DNA of 64,000 bases from Methylobacterium haplocladii (GCF_007992175.1 NZ_BJZT01000040.1:1-64000); one strand, 5' to 3'. Positions 35,230 to 43,690 are shown, counted from the first letter of the stretch. Program-made: numbers and translations. The notes: a model not told the origin generated them from the sequence alone.

Positions 35230-36227
35230 GAGCCTTCCTCGCCCGCAATCTTCGCGATCGGCGGTTTCAGGCGCTGGCGCTGGCAACGGCGCTCGTCTTC
35301 GCGACCTCCGTCGTGGGCAGCGTGCCGCTCACGCGCGACGGCGTGGAGGTGCTGGCCGTGGTGGACATCACCGGCAGCATGAACGTGCGCGACTACAAGC
35401 ACGCGGATGGAGCCCCGGTGAGCCGGCTCGAGACGGCCAAGGCCGCGCTGCGCGAACTGGTGAACCGGCTCCCCTGCGGTTCGCGGCTGGCGCTGGGCGT
35501 CTTCACCGAGCGGCGGCCGTTCCTGCTGTTCACGCCGATCGAGGTCTGTCGCGATTTCTCGCCCCTCGACGGCGCCCTGGGGTCGCTCGACTGGCGCATG
35601 GCCTGGGAGGGCGACAGCCGCGTCTCGGCCGGGCTGTTTCGCTCGATCGAAATGGCGGCGAGCCTCGGTACCGATCTGATCTTCATCAGCGATGGGCAGG
35701 AGGCCCCGCCGCTCCCGAGCGGCGGCGGCGCGGGCTTCGAGGGCAAGGCCGGGGCCGTACGCGGGCTGATCGTCGGGGCGGGCGGCACCGCGCTGTCGCA
35801 GATCCCGAAATTCGACGATCGCGGGCGCGAGACCGGCTTCTACGGCGAGACCGACGTGCAGCAGGAGAACCGCTTCGGTCCTCCGCCCCAGGATGCCGAG
35901 AAGCGTCCGGGCTACGATGCCCGCAACGCCCCCTTCGGCGGCACCGCCGCGAAAGGCACCGAGCACCTGTCCTCGGTGCGCGAGACGTACCTCAGGAAAC
36001 TCGCGGGCGAGACCGGCCTCGCCTACGCGCATCTCGACGGGGCCGGCGGCCTGCTGCGGCCGATGCTGGACGCCGGCACGCCCCGCCCGCTCCCCGGCAG
36101 CCTCGATCTCCGCCCCCTCCTCTGCAGCGCCGCCCTGGCGCTGCTCCTCGCCGTCTTCGCCGTGCAGCCGCTTCGCGCGCTGGCGCGGCGGGGCGGCGCT
36201 CGTCCCCTGCGATGGAAGAAGGCCTGA
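35226..36227 (+). CDS. mxaL: VWA-domain membrane protein MxaL
   Basis: A 333-residue protein. A single N-terminal helix (about 15-32) leads to a VWA domain with MIDAS-type VVDITGSMNV and LIFISDGQEAPP, and a C-terminal helix (LLCSAALALLLAVFAVQPL) ends in a basic tail. Acts with MxaA and MxaK in calcium delivery to methanol dehydrogenase. GTG at 35226 overlaps the mxaK stop. mxaD begins 3 bases after its stop. Confidence 0.93.
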   Translation: MRAFLARNLRDRRFQALALATALVFATSVVGSVPLTRDGVEVLAVVDITGSMNVRDYKHADGAPVSRLETAKAALRELVNRLPCGSRLALGVFTERRPFLLFTPIEVCRDFSPLDGALGSLDWRMAWEGDSRVSAGLFRSIEMAASLGTDLIFISDGQEAPPLPSGGGAGFEGKAGAVRGLIVGAGGTALSQIPKFDDRGRETGFYGETDVQQENRFGPPPQDAEKRPGYDARNAPFGGTAAKGTEHLSSVRETYLRKLAGETGLAYAHLDGAGGLLRPMLDAGTPRPLPGSLDLRPLLCSAALALLLAVFAVQPLRALARRGGARPLRWKKA

Positions 36228-36230
36228 CAC

Positions 36231-36764
36231 ATGCGGTTTGTGACTCCGACGATCGTCTTCGCCCTGACCGCCACGTCCGCGCTCGCCCACGGCCCGACGC
36301 CGCAGAAGGTCGACCAGTCGATCACGATCAAGGCCAAGCCCGACGCGGTCTGGAAGGTCGTCGGCGACTTTTCCGGCATCAAGGCCTGGCATCCGGCCTT
36401 GGAGAAGAGCGAGGGCGACAAGGGGAGCAAGGACGGGGGCACTCGCACGCTGACCTTCAAGAACGGCGGCGTGCTCAAGGAGAGCCTCGACGAATACAAG
36501 GCCGAGGGCTTCACCTATTCCTACCGATCCGGCGATGCCGACCTGAAGGCGCTGCCGGTCTCGTCATACTCGGCGACGCTCACGGTGAGCCCGGACGGCG
36601 AAGGCTCGAAGGTCGAATGGATCGGCCGCTTCTACCGCGGCGACACCGGCAACGAGCCTCCCGAAAACCTATCCGACGAGGCCGGCAAGACCGCGATGAA
36701 CGCCTTCTTCGGCGATGGCCTCAAGGGCCTCAAGGGCAAGGTCGAGGGCGCCGCCACGCAATGA
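36231..36764 (+). CDS. mxaD: Periplasmic accessory protein MxaD
   Basis: A 177-residue exported protein with a signal peptide (1-19, ending ALA) and a SRPBCC/START-like lipid-binding fold (PDAVWKVVGDFSGIKAWHPAL). In M. extorquens MxaD stimulates electron transfer between methanol dehydrogenase and cytochrome cL. Spaced 3 bases after mxaL. A 350-base gap with two repeat elements follows before mxaE. Confidence 0.95.
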   Translation: MRFVTPTIVFALTATSALAHGPTPQKVDQSITIKAKPDAVWKVVGDFSGIKAWHPALEKSEGDKGSKDGGTRTLTFKNGGVLKESLDEYKAEGFTYSYRSGDADLKALPVSSYSATLTVSPDGEGSKVEWIGRFYRGDTGNEPPENLSDEAGKTAMNAFFGDGLKGLKGKVEGAATQ

Positions 36765-36810
36765 TTCTTTTGGGAGCAGCGACGAGTGGGGTTGGCGTAC
36801 CGCGACGCTC

Positions 36811-36917
36811 TTCCCTCCTCCTTGCGGGGCGGGATCGAGGGCGGGGGTGCCTCCGCTTGCCTCTGTCGGAGCCCGGTGGAGCCATCTCCAACTCTTCCCC
36901 GCAAGGGGGAGGAGAGG
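36811..36917. repeat. Palindromic repeat, family B copy 2
   Basis: Related to 30474-30586: the same order of CCTCC...GGGG, GGGATCGAGGG, GCTTGCCTC-GTCGGAG and TCCAACTC, and a closing CCCCGCAAGGGGGAGGAG arm. The inner GGTTCCGC arm is altered. Confidence 0.75.
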
Positions 36918-36988
36918 TGCGCGAACTGTTCGAGGGCAAGTCGGGAGTGGTCGGCGAAGACTGGACTGATGGGTTCGTCACCCATCTC

Positions 36989-37089
36989 CGTCATTCCGGG
37001 GCCGCGAAGCGGAACCCGGAACCCACGACTGGGCGCAGTGTGTCGGGTAGGTTCCGGGTTCTCGCCTTCGGCGAGCCCCGGAATGACGG
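36989..37089. repeat. Inverted repeat, family C copy 1
   Basis: CGTCATTCCGGGGC at the left and GCCCCGGAATGACG at the right, with inner arms GGAACCCGGAACCC and GGTTCCGGGTT. A related copy lies at 49074-49187. Confidence 0.78.
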
Positions 37090-37114
37090 GGCGGGATCGT
37101 GGCCGACCGTCGTG

Positions 37115-38056
37115 ATGCGATCCGCCTGGCTCGCCACCGCACTCTTGGTCGCCGCAACACCGGTCTCCCCCGCCTCCATCTTCGTCGCGAGCCAGGGAGC
37201 AAGCCAGCTCGCCCGGATCGATACGGGCACGAACACCGTCACCGCGACCACGCAGGTCCAGACCGGCCCGGCAGCGGTGGCGGCGGACGCGCGGGGCCGG
37301 CTCTATCTCTCGCACCCCGATGCGAGCGCGATCACCATCGTCGAGGGCGAGACGGCCCGAGTGCTGAAGCGCCTAACCTACAAGGGCCAAGCCTTCGGCA
37401 TCGCCGCCGACCCGCTGGGCCGCTTCGTCTATGTCGGCGATTGGACCACGGGGCGCGTCAGCCGCCTCTCGGCGGAGACCGGCGCCGTCGAGGGCGTCGT
37501 CGCGGTGGGCAAGGACCCGGCCAATCTCGTGCTCGACCGGGCCGGACGGATCTGGGTCGCCGATCGCGAGAGCCATCAGGTCAGCGTGATCGACGCCGCC
37601 CGCATGGAGCGGGTCGCCACGATCGCCGCCGGCGAGGCACCGTTCGCGCTGTGTCTCAGCCCGAGCCAGAACCGGCTCTACGTCGCCAACGTGCGCAGCA
37701 ACGATCTCACGGTGATCGACACGGCGGCCCTCAAGGTGGTCGCCACCGTGCCCGTGGGCGCCATGCCCTACGGCGTGGCGACGAGTGCGGACGGCGCGCG
37801 TATCCTCGTCTCGAACCAGCATGCCGGCACGGTCACGATCCTCGACGCGAACAGCCTGACGCTGACGGACACGATCACGGTCGGGCGTTATCCGGAAGGA
37901 ATCGTCGTCGCCGACGCGCGCGCCTACGTCGCAAACTGGTTCTCCGACGACGTCTCGGTGATCGATCTGGCGACGTTGCGCGAGACCGGCCGCATCAAGG
38001 TCGGCGCGGGTCCGCGCAATCTCGGGATCGGGCAGACCGGCGAGGCCGGACGATGA
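37115..38056 (+). CDS. mxaE: Periplasmic beta-propeller protein MxaE
   Basis: A 313-residue exported protein, with a signal peptide of about 20 residues (ATPVSPA) and YVTN-type beta-propeller repeats such as LARIDTGTNTVTATTQVQTGP, VSVIDAARMERVATIAAGEAPF and LTVIDTAALKVVATVPVGAMPY. Genes at this position in mxa clusters are mxaE; a precise function is unknown, though propeller proteins of this type often handle PQQ-enzyme partners. The start is set at ATG 37115 from the signal peptide; GTG 37112 is possible, and no strong ribosome site is seen. It overlaps mxaH by 4 bases. Confidence 0.88.
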   Translation: MRSAWLATALLVAATPVSPASIFVASQGASQLARIDTGTNTVTATTQVQTGPAAVAADARGRLYLSHPDASAITIVEGETARVLKRLTYKGQAFGIAADPLGRFVYVGDWTTGRVSRLSAETGAVEGVVAVGKDPANLVLDRAGRIWVADRESHQVSVIDAARMERVATIAAGEAPFALCLSPSQNRLYVANVRSNDLTVIDTAALKVVATVPVGAMPYGVATSADGARILVSNQHAGTVTILDANSLTLTDTITVGRYPEGIVVADARAYVANWFSDDVSVIDLATLRETGRIKVGAGPRNLGIGQTGEAGR

Positions 38057-38571
38057 GACCGCTCCTCTCCCTCGCGATGCTCGCCCTCGCGCTCGGCGGC
38101 TGCGGCGGTGGCGACGAAGCCGAAACCAAGTCTGAGGATCAGGCGGTCGTCGCGACGCAGTCGGACGCCGAAATCCCGGCCTGGCTGTCGCCGACCGATC
38201 CGATGGACACCGGCCGCTGGCTCGCGAGCCGCGAGGCCGGACGGCCGGTGCCGAACGACGACGCGGCGAGTGCGCAGATGCGCCGCAGCCTCGGCCGTGC
38301 GCAGTCCTTCTTCATCGAGGACCCGCGCATGATCGCCAACCGTACGGTACAGCTCGGCCAGATGCTCGGCGAGGCAGGCCAGAAAGAAGGCTACCAGGCG
38401 TTGATCGAAGGTCTCACCCGCGTCGCGCAGGGCGCCAAGGGGCGTCAGCTCTACGGCGAGATGTGCCAGCACTATTACAACAACCGGCATCGAGGCGACG
38501 ACCGGGCCACGGCCCTGGCACAGCTCACCGAACGCTACGGTTCGCAGCGCGAAGGAGAGGCCAAGCCATGA
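38053..38571 (+). CDS. mxaH: Methanol oxidation lipoprotein MxaH
   Basis: A 172-residue protein with a lipoprotein signal peptide (LAMLALALGGC, lipobox Cys at 17). The mature part is soluble and mostly helical, with FFIEDPRMIANRTVQLGQML and a YGEMCQHYYNNRH segment. MxaH is part of known mxa clusters but its function is not defined. ATG 38053 overlaps the mxaE stop (ATGA) and its own stop overlaps the mxaB start. Confidence 0.9.
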   Translation: MRPLLSLAMLALALGGCGGGDEAETKSEDQAVVATQSDAEIPAWLSPTDPMDTGRWLASREAGRPVPNDDAASAQMRRSLGRAQSFFIEDPRMIANRTVQLGQMLGEAGQKEGYQALIEGLTRVAQGAKGRQLYGEMCQHYYNNRHRGDDRATALAQLTERYGSQREGEAKP

Positions 38572-39281
38572 TGGCCATCGAGCGCGGCACGCGTCCCCGG
38601 GGGGACATCCGCGGCGACCCCACGGCGCCGACGAGCGTGCTCGTCGTCGACGACCATCCCGTCGTGCTGAGCGGATTCCGCCGCGTCCTCGAGGACCTCG
38701 CGGACGATCTCGGCCTCGAGAAGGTCCACGAGGCGACGGACATCGTCTCGGGCTACCGCAGCTTCCACAAGCTCCGCCCGGGCGTGGTGGTCGCCGATCT
38801 CAGCTTTCAAGACCGCGATCTGTCGGGCCTCTCGCTGATCCGGCGGATGCGCGCACTCCAGCCGGACGTGCGCGTCCTCGCCTTCAGCATGCACGACGAT
38901 CCCGTGGTGGTCTCGCGGGCGCTCGAATGCGGGGCGCTCGGCTACGTCCTGAAGGATGCCCCGACGGCGACGGTCATCGAGGCGTTCACGATGGTGCGGG
39001 CCGGCCGCGGCTATCTCGAACACCGGCTGGCGACCAGTGTCGCCATGCTCACCATGCGCGGTCACGGGCCACCGCTCGGCACGCTGAACGCGCGGGAGTT
39101 GCAGATCCTCTCGCTACTCAGCAAGGGCAAGTCCTACCGCGTCATCGCCGACAACCTGTCGGTGAGCTACCGGACCGTGATCAGCGCCTGCTCCAGCATG
39201 CGCCAGAAGCTCGGCGTCCAGACGCTGGCGGAATTGGTCCATGTCGCGGTGAGCCGGAACAAGCTCGATCTGGGGGGGTGA
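38568..39281 (+). CDS. mxaB: LuxR-family response regulator MxaB
   Basis: A 237-residue two-component regulator of methanol oxidation. The receiver domain begins SVLVVDDHPVVLSGFRRVL with the acidic pair DD and the phosphoacceptor Asp in VVVADLSF; AFSMHDD and GYVLKDA give the conserved Thr/Ser and Lys. A LuxR-type helix-turn-helix follows (LNARELQILSLLSKGKSYRVIADNLSVSYRTV). In M. extorquens MxaB is needed for methanol dehydrogenase expression. ATG 38568 overlaps the mxaH stop; a second ATG at 38571 is equally usable. Last gene of the cluster; the cognate kinase is not adjacent. Confidence 0.93.
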   Translation: MMAIERGTRPRGDIRGDPTAPTSVLVVDDHPVVLSGFRRVLEDLADDLGLEKVHEATDIVSGYRSFHKLRPGVVVADLSFQDRDLSGLSLIRRMRALQPDVRVLAFSMHDDPVVVSRALECGALGYVLKDAPTATVIEAFTMVRAGRGYLEHRLATSVAMLTMRGHGPPLGTLNARELQILSLLSKGKSYRVIADNLSVSYRTVISACSSMRQKLGVQTLAELVHVAVSRNKLDLGG

Positions 39282-39394
39282 GGACCACGCGGCCAACGGC
39301 GATGCTGTGGGGCTGAAAGCATCACGCTTTTGGCATCCCCTACGCTCCTGATGCTGAGGTGCAGCACCGTTCCGGTAAGGAAACAGGCACCGCT

Positions 39395-39424
39395 CGTCAT
39401 CGCGAGTGCAGGGAAGTGATGACG
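39395..39424. repeat. Short inverted repeat, family D copy 2
   Basis: CGTCATCGC...GTGATGACG arms, related to 20205-20234. It lies between the ends of the convergent mxaB and hisN. Confidence 0.5.
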
Positions 39425-39436
39425 GCGCGAAGGAGA

Positions 39437-40228
39437 CTATGGATTCAGGATCGCCAGCGCTTGCTCGTGCAGCCGCCGGTCGCCCGCAGCGATCACCCGG
39501 CCCCCTCCGGTCGCCGAGCCGCCGTCCCAGGCGGTGATCACGCCGCCAGCGCCCTCGACGATCGGGATCAGGGCGACGATGTCGTAGGACTGCAGGCCGG
39601 CCTCCACAACGAGGTCGATCTGGCCGGCGGCGAGCATGCAATAGGCGTAGCAATCGGCGCCGTAGCGCGACATCTTCACGCCCGCCTCGACCGTCTGGAA
39701 GCGCTCGCGCTCCTCGCCCTCGGCGAACAGCCGCGGATCGGTGGTCGCCAGGATCGCGTCGCCGAGCTTTTCGCAGCGGCGGGTGCGGAGCCTGCGCTCG
39801 CCCTTCGCGGTGCGGATGGTGGCGCTGCGGCCATCGCCCAGGAAACGCTCGCCGAGATAGGGCTGGTGCATCAACCCCCGCACGGCCGTGCCGTTGCGGG
39901 TCAGACCGATCAGCGTGCCCCAGGTCGGCAGGCCGGCGATGAAGGCACGGGTGCCGTCGATCGGGTCGAGTACCCAGACGCACTCGGCGTCGGTCTGCTC
40001 CGAGCCGAATTCCTCGCCGAGGATGCCGTGGGTCGGAAGAGTCGCGCGGATCATCCGGCGCATGGTGGCCTCGGCCGCGCGATCGGCCTCGGTGACCGGA
40101 TCGAAGCCGCGGCCGGAGCCGCTGGCCTTGTCGTCCATGCCGAAATGCGCGCGGAAGAACGGCAGGATCGCCGCGCCCGACTGCGTGGCGAGGTCCTCCA
40201 TGAAGCGGGCGAGATCGACGACGCTCAT
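39437..40228 (-). CDS. hisN: Histidinol-phosphatase, inositol-monophosphatase family
   Basis: Magnesium-dependent phosphatase that should remove phosphate from L-histidinol phosphate in histidine synthesis. The 263-residue protein has the first metal motif GILGEEFGSE, the signature WVLDPIDGTRAFIAGLPTWG (DPIDGT) and the C-terminal SYDIVALIPIVEGAGG (the family usually has W-D; here Y-D). The GLPTWGTLIGL phrase is of the HisN type rather than plain inositol monophosphatase. ATG 40228 gives the family length. No other his genes are adjacent, so the specificity remains somewhat open. Confidence 0.85.
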   Translation of the reverse strand: MSVVDLARFMEDLATQSGAAILPFFRAHFGMDDKASGSGRGFDPVTEADRAAEATMRRMIRATLPTHGILGEEFGSEQTDAECVWVLDPIDGTRAFIAGLPTWGTLIGLTRNGTAVRGLMHQPYLGERFLGDGRSATIRTAKGERRLRTRRCEKLGDAILATTDPRLFAEGEERERFQTVEAGVKMSRYGADCYAYCMLAAGQIDLVVEAGLQSYDIVALIPIVEGAGGVITAWDGGSATGGGRVIAAGDRRLHEQALAILNP

Positions 40229-40457
40229 CGGACGCTCATCATCGCAGGCTCGAATTCCCTAGAACGCACGCCGCCGAAGTGGATACCGGTTCGGCCTAAG
40301 AGTGTGCGGCAAAACAAGAGCTTGGAGCCGTGCTCGATTGCAAGGCGATCGGGTACGGCTCCCGGCGGCTCCGGTTCGGCGATGCCGGATCGGATGGCTT
40401 CAGGCGACAGGACGAAGGCTTCTCCCGCGCCGTAGGTCAAGTCGCCGCAGCGATTTT

Positions 40458-40934
40458 TCAGGCCGCCGCGAAGCGCTTCGCATCGTGCTGGATGCGCGCC
40501 ACCATCGCCCGGACGCCGTTGGAGCGCTTCGAGGTGACGTGTGCGCCGAAATCGAGCCGGCGAAAGATATCGAGTCCGTCGGTGGTCGCAGCATCCTGGG
40601 GCGACTTGCCGTCATAGAGCGAGACCATCAGGGCGACGAAGCCGCGGACGATGCTGGAATCGCTGTCGCCGCGCAGCGATAGACGCGGCTCGGGAGCGGC
40701 CGGATCGAGGGCGACGTCGAGCCAGACCTGGCTTTCGCAGCCATGCACCCGGTTCTCCTCGGTCTGCTTGGCTTCGGGCAGGGCATCCATCTCGCGGCCG
40801 AGTTCGATGATGTAGCCGTAGCGGTGTTCCCAATCCTCGATCAGTTCGAAGTTCTCGATGATGTCGTCGATGGGGGGCAGCATGGGACGGGTGGACTCGT
40901 CGAACGGGATCGGATCGTGCCGATATAGGCTCAT
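40458..40934 (-). CDS. sufE: SufE family Fe-S cluster assembly protein
   Basis: Sulfur acceptor that stimulates the cysteine desulfurase SufS in iron-sulfur cluster assembly. The 158-residue protein has DDIIENFELIEDWEHRYGYIIELG near the start and the active Cys in VHGCESQVW, then DSDSSIVRGFVALMVSLYDG, all family hallmarks. The start is uncertain: ATG 40934 gives a 17-residue extension before the usual SufE start, and ATG 40883 would give the normal length; neither has a strong ribosome site. It is alone, not in a suf operon. Confidence 0.92.
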   Translation of the reverse strand: MSLYRHDPIPFDESTRPMLPPIDDIIENFELIEDWEHRYGYIIELGREMDALPEAKQTEENRVHGCESQVWLDVALDPAAPEPRLSLRGDSDSSIVRGFVALMVSLYDGKSPQDAATTDGLDIFRRLDFGAHVTSKRSNGVRAMVARIQHDAKRFAAA

Positions 40935-40970
40935 GCCGCACGCGAAGCGACCGGACGCGGCTGCGCCGGA

Positions 40971-42020
40971 TCAGCCGGGTCCGTGCGCCCGCGCCTCGGG
41001 CAATTGCAGATCGAGGGGGCTGGCGCGGGTGGCGTCGCCGCTCACCGCGATCTCGGCCTGGGCCGCGTAGGCCGCGATCAGACGCGGTCCGAGCTTCGGC
41101 ACCCCGGGCCGCCCGGCGGCGGCGGCCTCGCCGGAGCCGGAGACGATCGACAGACGCACGGGCTCGCCGACGCCGGCGACGATCTCGATGCCGATGCCGC
41201 AGCTCACCGATTCCGCGGTGGCATCGAGGCATTCGGCTACGACCTCGGCCACGATCATGCCGAGGGCATTCGCCGTGCGCGGCTCGACGAGGCTGGTGCC
41301 CGAACCGCCGACGGTGACGCCGATGCGGCCGGCCCGGCGCAACTGGCCGAGGCCCGAGGCGAGGCGATGCAGGTAGTCGCGCAGGTCGATCGAGGCGATG
41401 TGCGGCGCCTCGTGCAGGTGCTGTTGAACGAGCGCGATGGCGCGCACGCGCTGGCCAAGGGCATCGAAGCTGCCGCGACAGGGCTCGGGCGCGGCCCGGC
41501 CATAGAGGCCGATCAGGCTCACCATCACCTGAAGGTTGTTGCGGACCCGATGATAGATCTCGGCGAGCAACGTCTCCTTCTCGACGAGGGCGGCCTCGGC
41601 GTGATCCTCGGCGTTCTTGCGGTCGGTGATGTCGAAGCAGGAGCCGAGATAGCCGGTGAAGACGCCGTCTTCCACGAGCGGCCGAGCCGTATCGAGCAGC
41701 CAGCGATAGGCACCGTCGTTTCGGCGCAGGCGGAACTCGACCGTGAAGGGCTCGCGGGCATGGAAGGCTTCGGCAACGATCTTGGCGTGGCGCTCGAAAT
41801 CGTCCGGGTGCAGCCCACGACGCCAGCCTTCGCCGAGTTCTTCCTCGAGCGGGCGCCCGGTAAATTGCAGCCAGCATTCGTTGTGATGAAGCGCCCGACC
41901 CTCATGGTCCGAGCGCCACATCATCAGGGGCACGTAATCGGCGAACCGCCGGAAATCGTCGCAGACGGCACGCGGGGCCGCCTCCGGTCTCGTGCCTGTC
42001 GATGGTGTGTCCGAAACCAT
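40971..42020 (-). CDS. PAS-domain HWE/HisKA_2-type sensor histidine kinase with degenerate ATP domain
   Basis: A 349-residue cytosolic protein. The N-terminal PAS/PAC domain (about 25-145) includes YVPLMMWRSDHEGRALHHNE and WLLDTARPLVEDG, then a GCFDIT-like PAC end (GSCFDITDRKNAE). The dimerisation segment EIYHRVRNNLQVMVSLI has the phospho-accepting His of the HisKA_2 group. The C-terminal domain should hold the ATP-binding N and G boxes, but the N box reads IVAEVVAECLDA, with the usual Asn residues replaced, and no DxGxG motif is clear (SGSGEAAAAG). It may be a weak or non-catalytic kinase. ATG 42020 is used; a TTG 18 bases upstream is less likely. It lies 36 bases ahead of sufE in the same direction. 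Confidence 0.78.
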   Translation of the reverse strand: MVSDTPSTGTRPEAAPRAVCDDFRRFADYVPLMMWRSDHEGRALHHNECWLQFTGRPLEEELGEGWRRGLHPDDFERHAKIVAEAFHAREPFTVEFRLRRNDGAYRWLLDTARPLVEDGVFTGYLGSCFDITDRKNAEDHAEAALVEKETLLAEIYHRVRNNLQVMVSLIGLYGRAAPEPCRGSFDALGQRVRAIALVQQHLHEAPHIASIDLRDYLHRLASGLGQLRRAGRIGVTVGGSGTSLVEPRTANALGMIVAEVVAECLDATAESVSCGIGIEIVAGVGEPVRLSIVSGSGEAAAAGRPGVPKLGPRLIAAYAAQAEIAVSGDATRASPLDLQLPEARAHGPG

Positions 42021-42211
42021 TCCGCCGTTCGATCTCAAAGGATTGCCCGGCCCGCCTTGTTCGCATCGGACTCGCGGCGGTCAACGTGCCTCTCGGGGGG
42101 GCGTTCCGACTGAAAATGCGATGCTATGTAATATTGTAGACACGACACTGGACAACCCGACGCCCGGGAGCCGGGCAGCGGCGATCCGCACCGGCCGATC
42201 CAGTGGCCCGC

Positions 42212-43690
42212 TCAGCGGATTTCCTCGTGCCAGGTGCGGCCGTCGCGTTCGATCAGGGCGATGGCGGCAGTCGGCCCCCAGCTCCCGGCGGCGTAAGGGC
42301 GCGGCGGCTCGGGGCGGTCTGCCCAGGCCTTGAGCAGCCTGTCGGCCCATTCCCAGGCCGCCTCGACCTCGTCGCGGCGCATGAACAGGGTCGCGTTTCC
42401 GCGTACCACGTCCATCAGCAGCCGCTCGTAGGAATCCGGATAACGCTGCTTGAAAGTCTCTTCGAAGGAGATGTCGAGGTTGGTCGGGCGCAGCCGCATG
42501 CCGCCGGGACCCGGATCCTTCGTCATCACTTCGAGCTTCATGCCCTCCTCGGGCTGCAGCCGGATGACGAGCCGGTTCGGCTCGCGCCCGAACGCCTCGT
42601 CGGGGAAGATTGAGAAGGGCGAGGCGCGGAACTGCACCACGATCTCCGAATGTTTGCTCGGCAGGCGCTTGCCCGTGCGCAGGTAGAACGGCACGCCGGC
42701 CCAGCGGGCCGAGCGCACCTCGAGCTTCAGAGCGACGAAGGTCTCGGTGCGGCTGGTGGCATCGGTGCCGAGGTCGGTCTGGTAGCTCGGGACGCTCTTC
42801 CCCGCTACGACGCCCGCTGCGTATTGGCCGCGCACGGTGACCGCCTGCACGTCGGCCGGGGTGATGGGTTTCAGGGCGCGCAGCACCTTCAGCTTCTCGT
42901 CGCGCACCGAATTAGCGTCGAGGGAGAGCGGGCTCTCCATCGCCGTGAGGCAGAGCAACTGCAGGATGTGGTTCTGCACCATGTCGCGCAGGGCGCCGGA
43001 GGTGTCGTAATAGCCGCCGCGCCCCTCGACGCCAACGGTCTCGCCCACGGTGATCTGGACGTGGTCGATCACGTCCGCGTTCCAGAGCCGTTCGAAGATC
43101 GTGTTGGCGAAGCGGAGCGCCAGCAGGTTCTGCACCGTCTCCTTGCCGAGATAGTGGTCGATCCGGAAGATCTGGCTCTCGGGGAAGACCGCGCCGACGC
43201 CGTCGTTGATGGCCTGGGCGGATTTCAGGTCCTTGCCGATCGGCTTCTCGAGCACGACGCGGGTCTTCTCGCCGACGAGCCCGCAGCGTTCGATGTTCCG
43301 GCAGATGGCGCCGTAGAGGTCGGGCGAGGTGGCGAGGTAGAATGGCCGGATCTGGTCCGGCCGCTCGTCGAGCAGCGCCTTCAGCTCGTCCCAGCCGTCG
43401 CTGCCGAGGGCGTCGACCGCCACGTACTGAACGTGGTCGACGAAGCTCGTGAGCGAGGCCTCGTCGAGGTGATGCGACGGGATGAATTCCCGCAGGGCCT
43501 CGCGGGCGCGATCACGGAACGCCTCGGTCGACAACTCCGTGCGCGAGGCGCCGATGATGCGGCTGCTGCCGGGAATCTGGCCATCGCGAAACCGGTAGTA
43601 GAGCGCCGGGAGGAGCTTGCGCCGTGTCAGATCGCCGGTGGCGCCGAACACCACGTAGTCGAAGGAGGCGACGGGAATGATGGTGGCCAA
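42212..43690 (-). CDS. zwf: Glucose-6-phosphate 1-dehydrogenase
   Basis: First enzyme of the oxidative pentose phosphate and Entner-Doudoroff routes, oxidising glucose-6-phosphate to 6-phosphogluconolactone with NADP+ or NAD+. The 492-residue protein has the coenzyme loop FGATGDLTRRKLLPALYYR and the active-site signature RIDHYLGKE with its catalytic His partner region. Downstream conserved segments include RFANTIFERLWN and SALRDMVQNHILQLL. Length is normal for the family. ATG 43690 gives MATIIPVASFDYVVFGATGD. Cytosolic and apparently monocistronic. In a methylotroph it can supply NADPH or run formaldehyde-oxidising cycles, which cannot be judged here. Confidence 0.97.
   Translation of the reverse strand: MATIIPVASFDYVVFGATGDLTRRKLLPALYYRFRDGQIPGSSRIIGASRTELSTEAFRDRAREALREFIPSHHLDEASLTSFVDHVQYVAVDALGSDGWDELKALLDERPDQIRPFYLATSPDLYGAICRNIERCGLVGEKTRVVLEKPIGKDLKSAQAINDGVGAVFPESQIFRIDHYLGKETVQNLLALRFANTIFERLWNADVIDHVQITVGETVGVEGRGGYYDTSGALRDMVQNHILQLLCLTAMESPLSLDANSVRDEKLKVLRALKPITPADVQAVTVRGQYAAGVVAGKSVPSYQTDLGTDATSRTETFVALKLEVRSARWAGVPFYLRTGKRLPSKHSEIVVQFRASPFSIFPDEAFGREPNRLVIRLQPEEGMKLEVMTKDPGPGGMRLRPTNLDISFEETFKQRYPDSYERLLMDVVRGNATLFMRRDEVEAAWEWADRLLKAWADRPEPPRPYAAGSWGPTAAIALIERDGRTWHEEIR

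Larger units (their letters stand above)
36765..37114. other. mxaD-mxaE gap
   Basis: A 350-base gap inside an otherwise tightly packed cluster. Two different palindromic repeats fill most of it (36811-36917 and 36989-37089). No gene is seen. The repeats end only 25 bases before the mxaE start, leaving no room for a clear promoter. Confidence 0.7.

Noticed and set aside
39300..39340. Terminator after mxaB
   Set aside because: Only a weak AAAGC/GCTTT stem is visible, too short to support a call.
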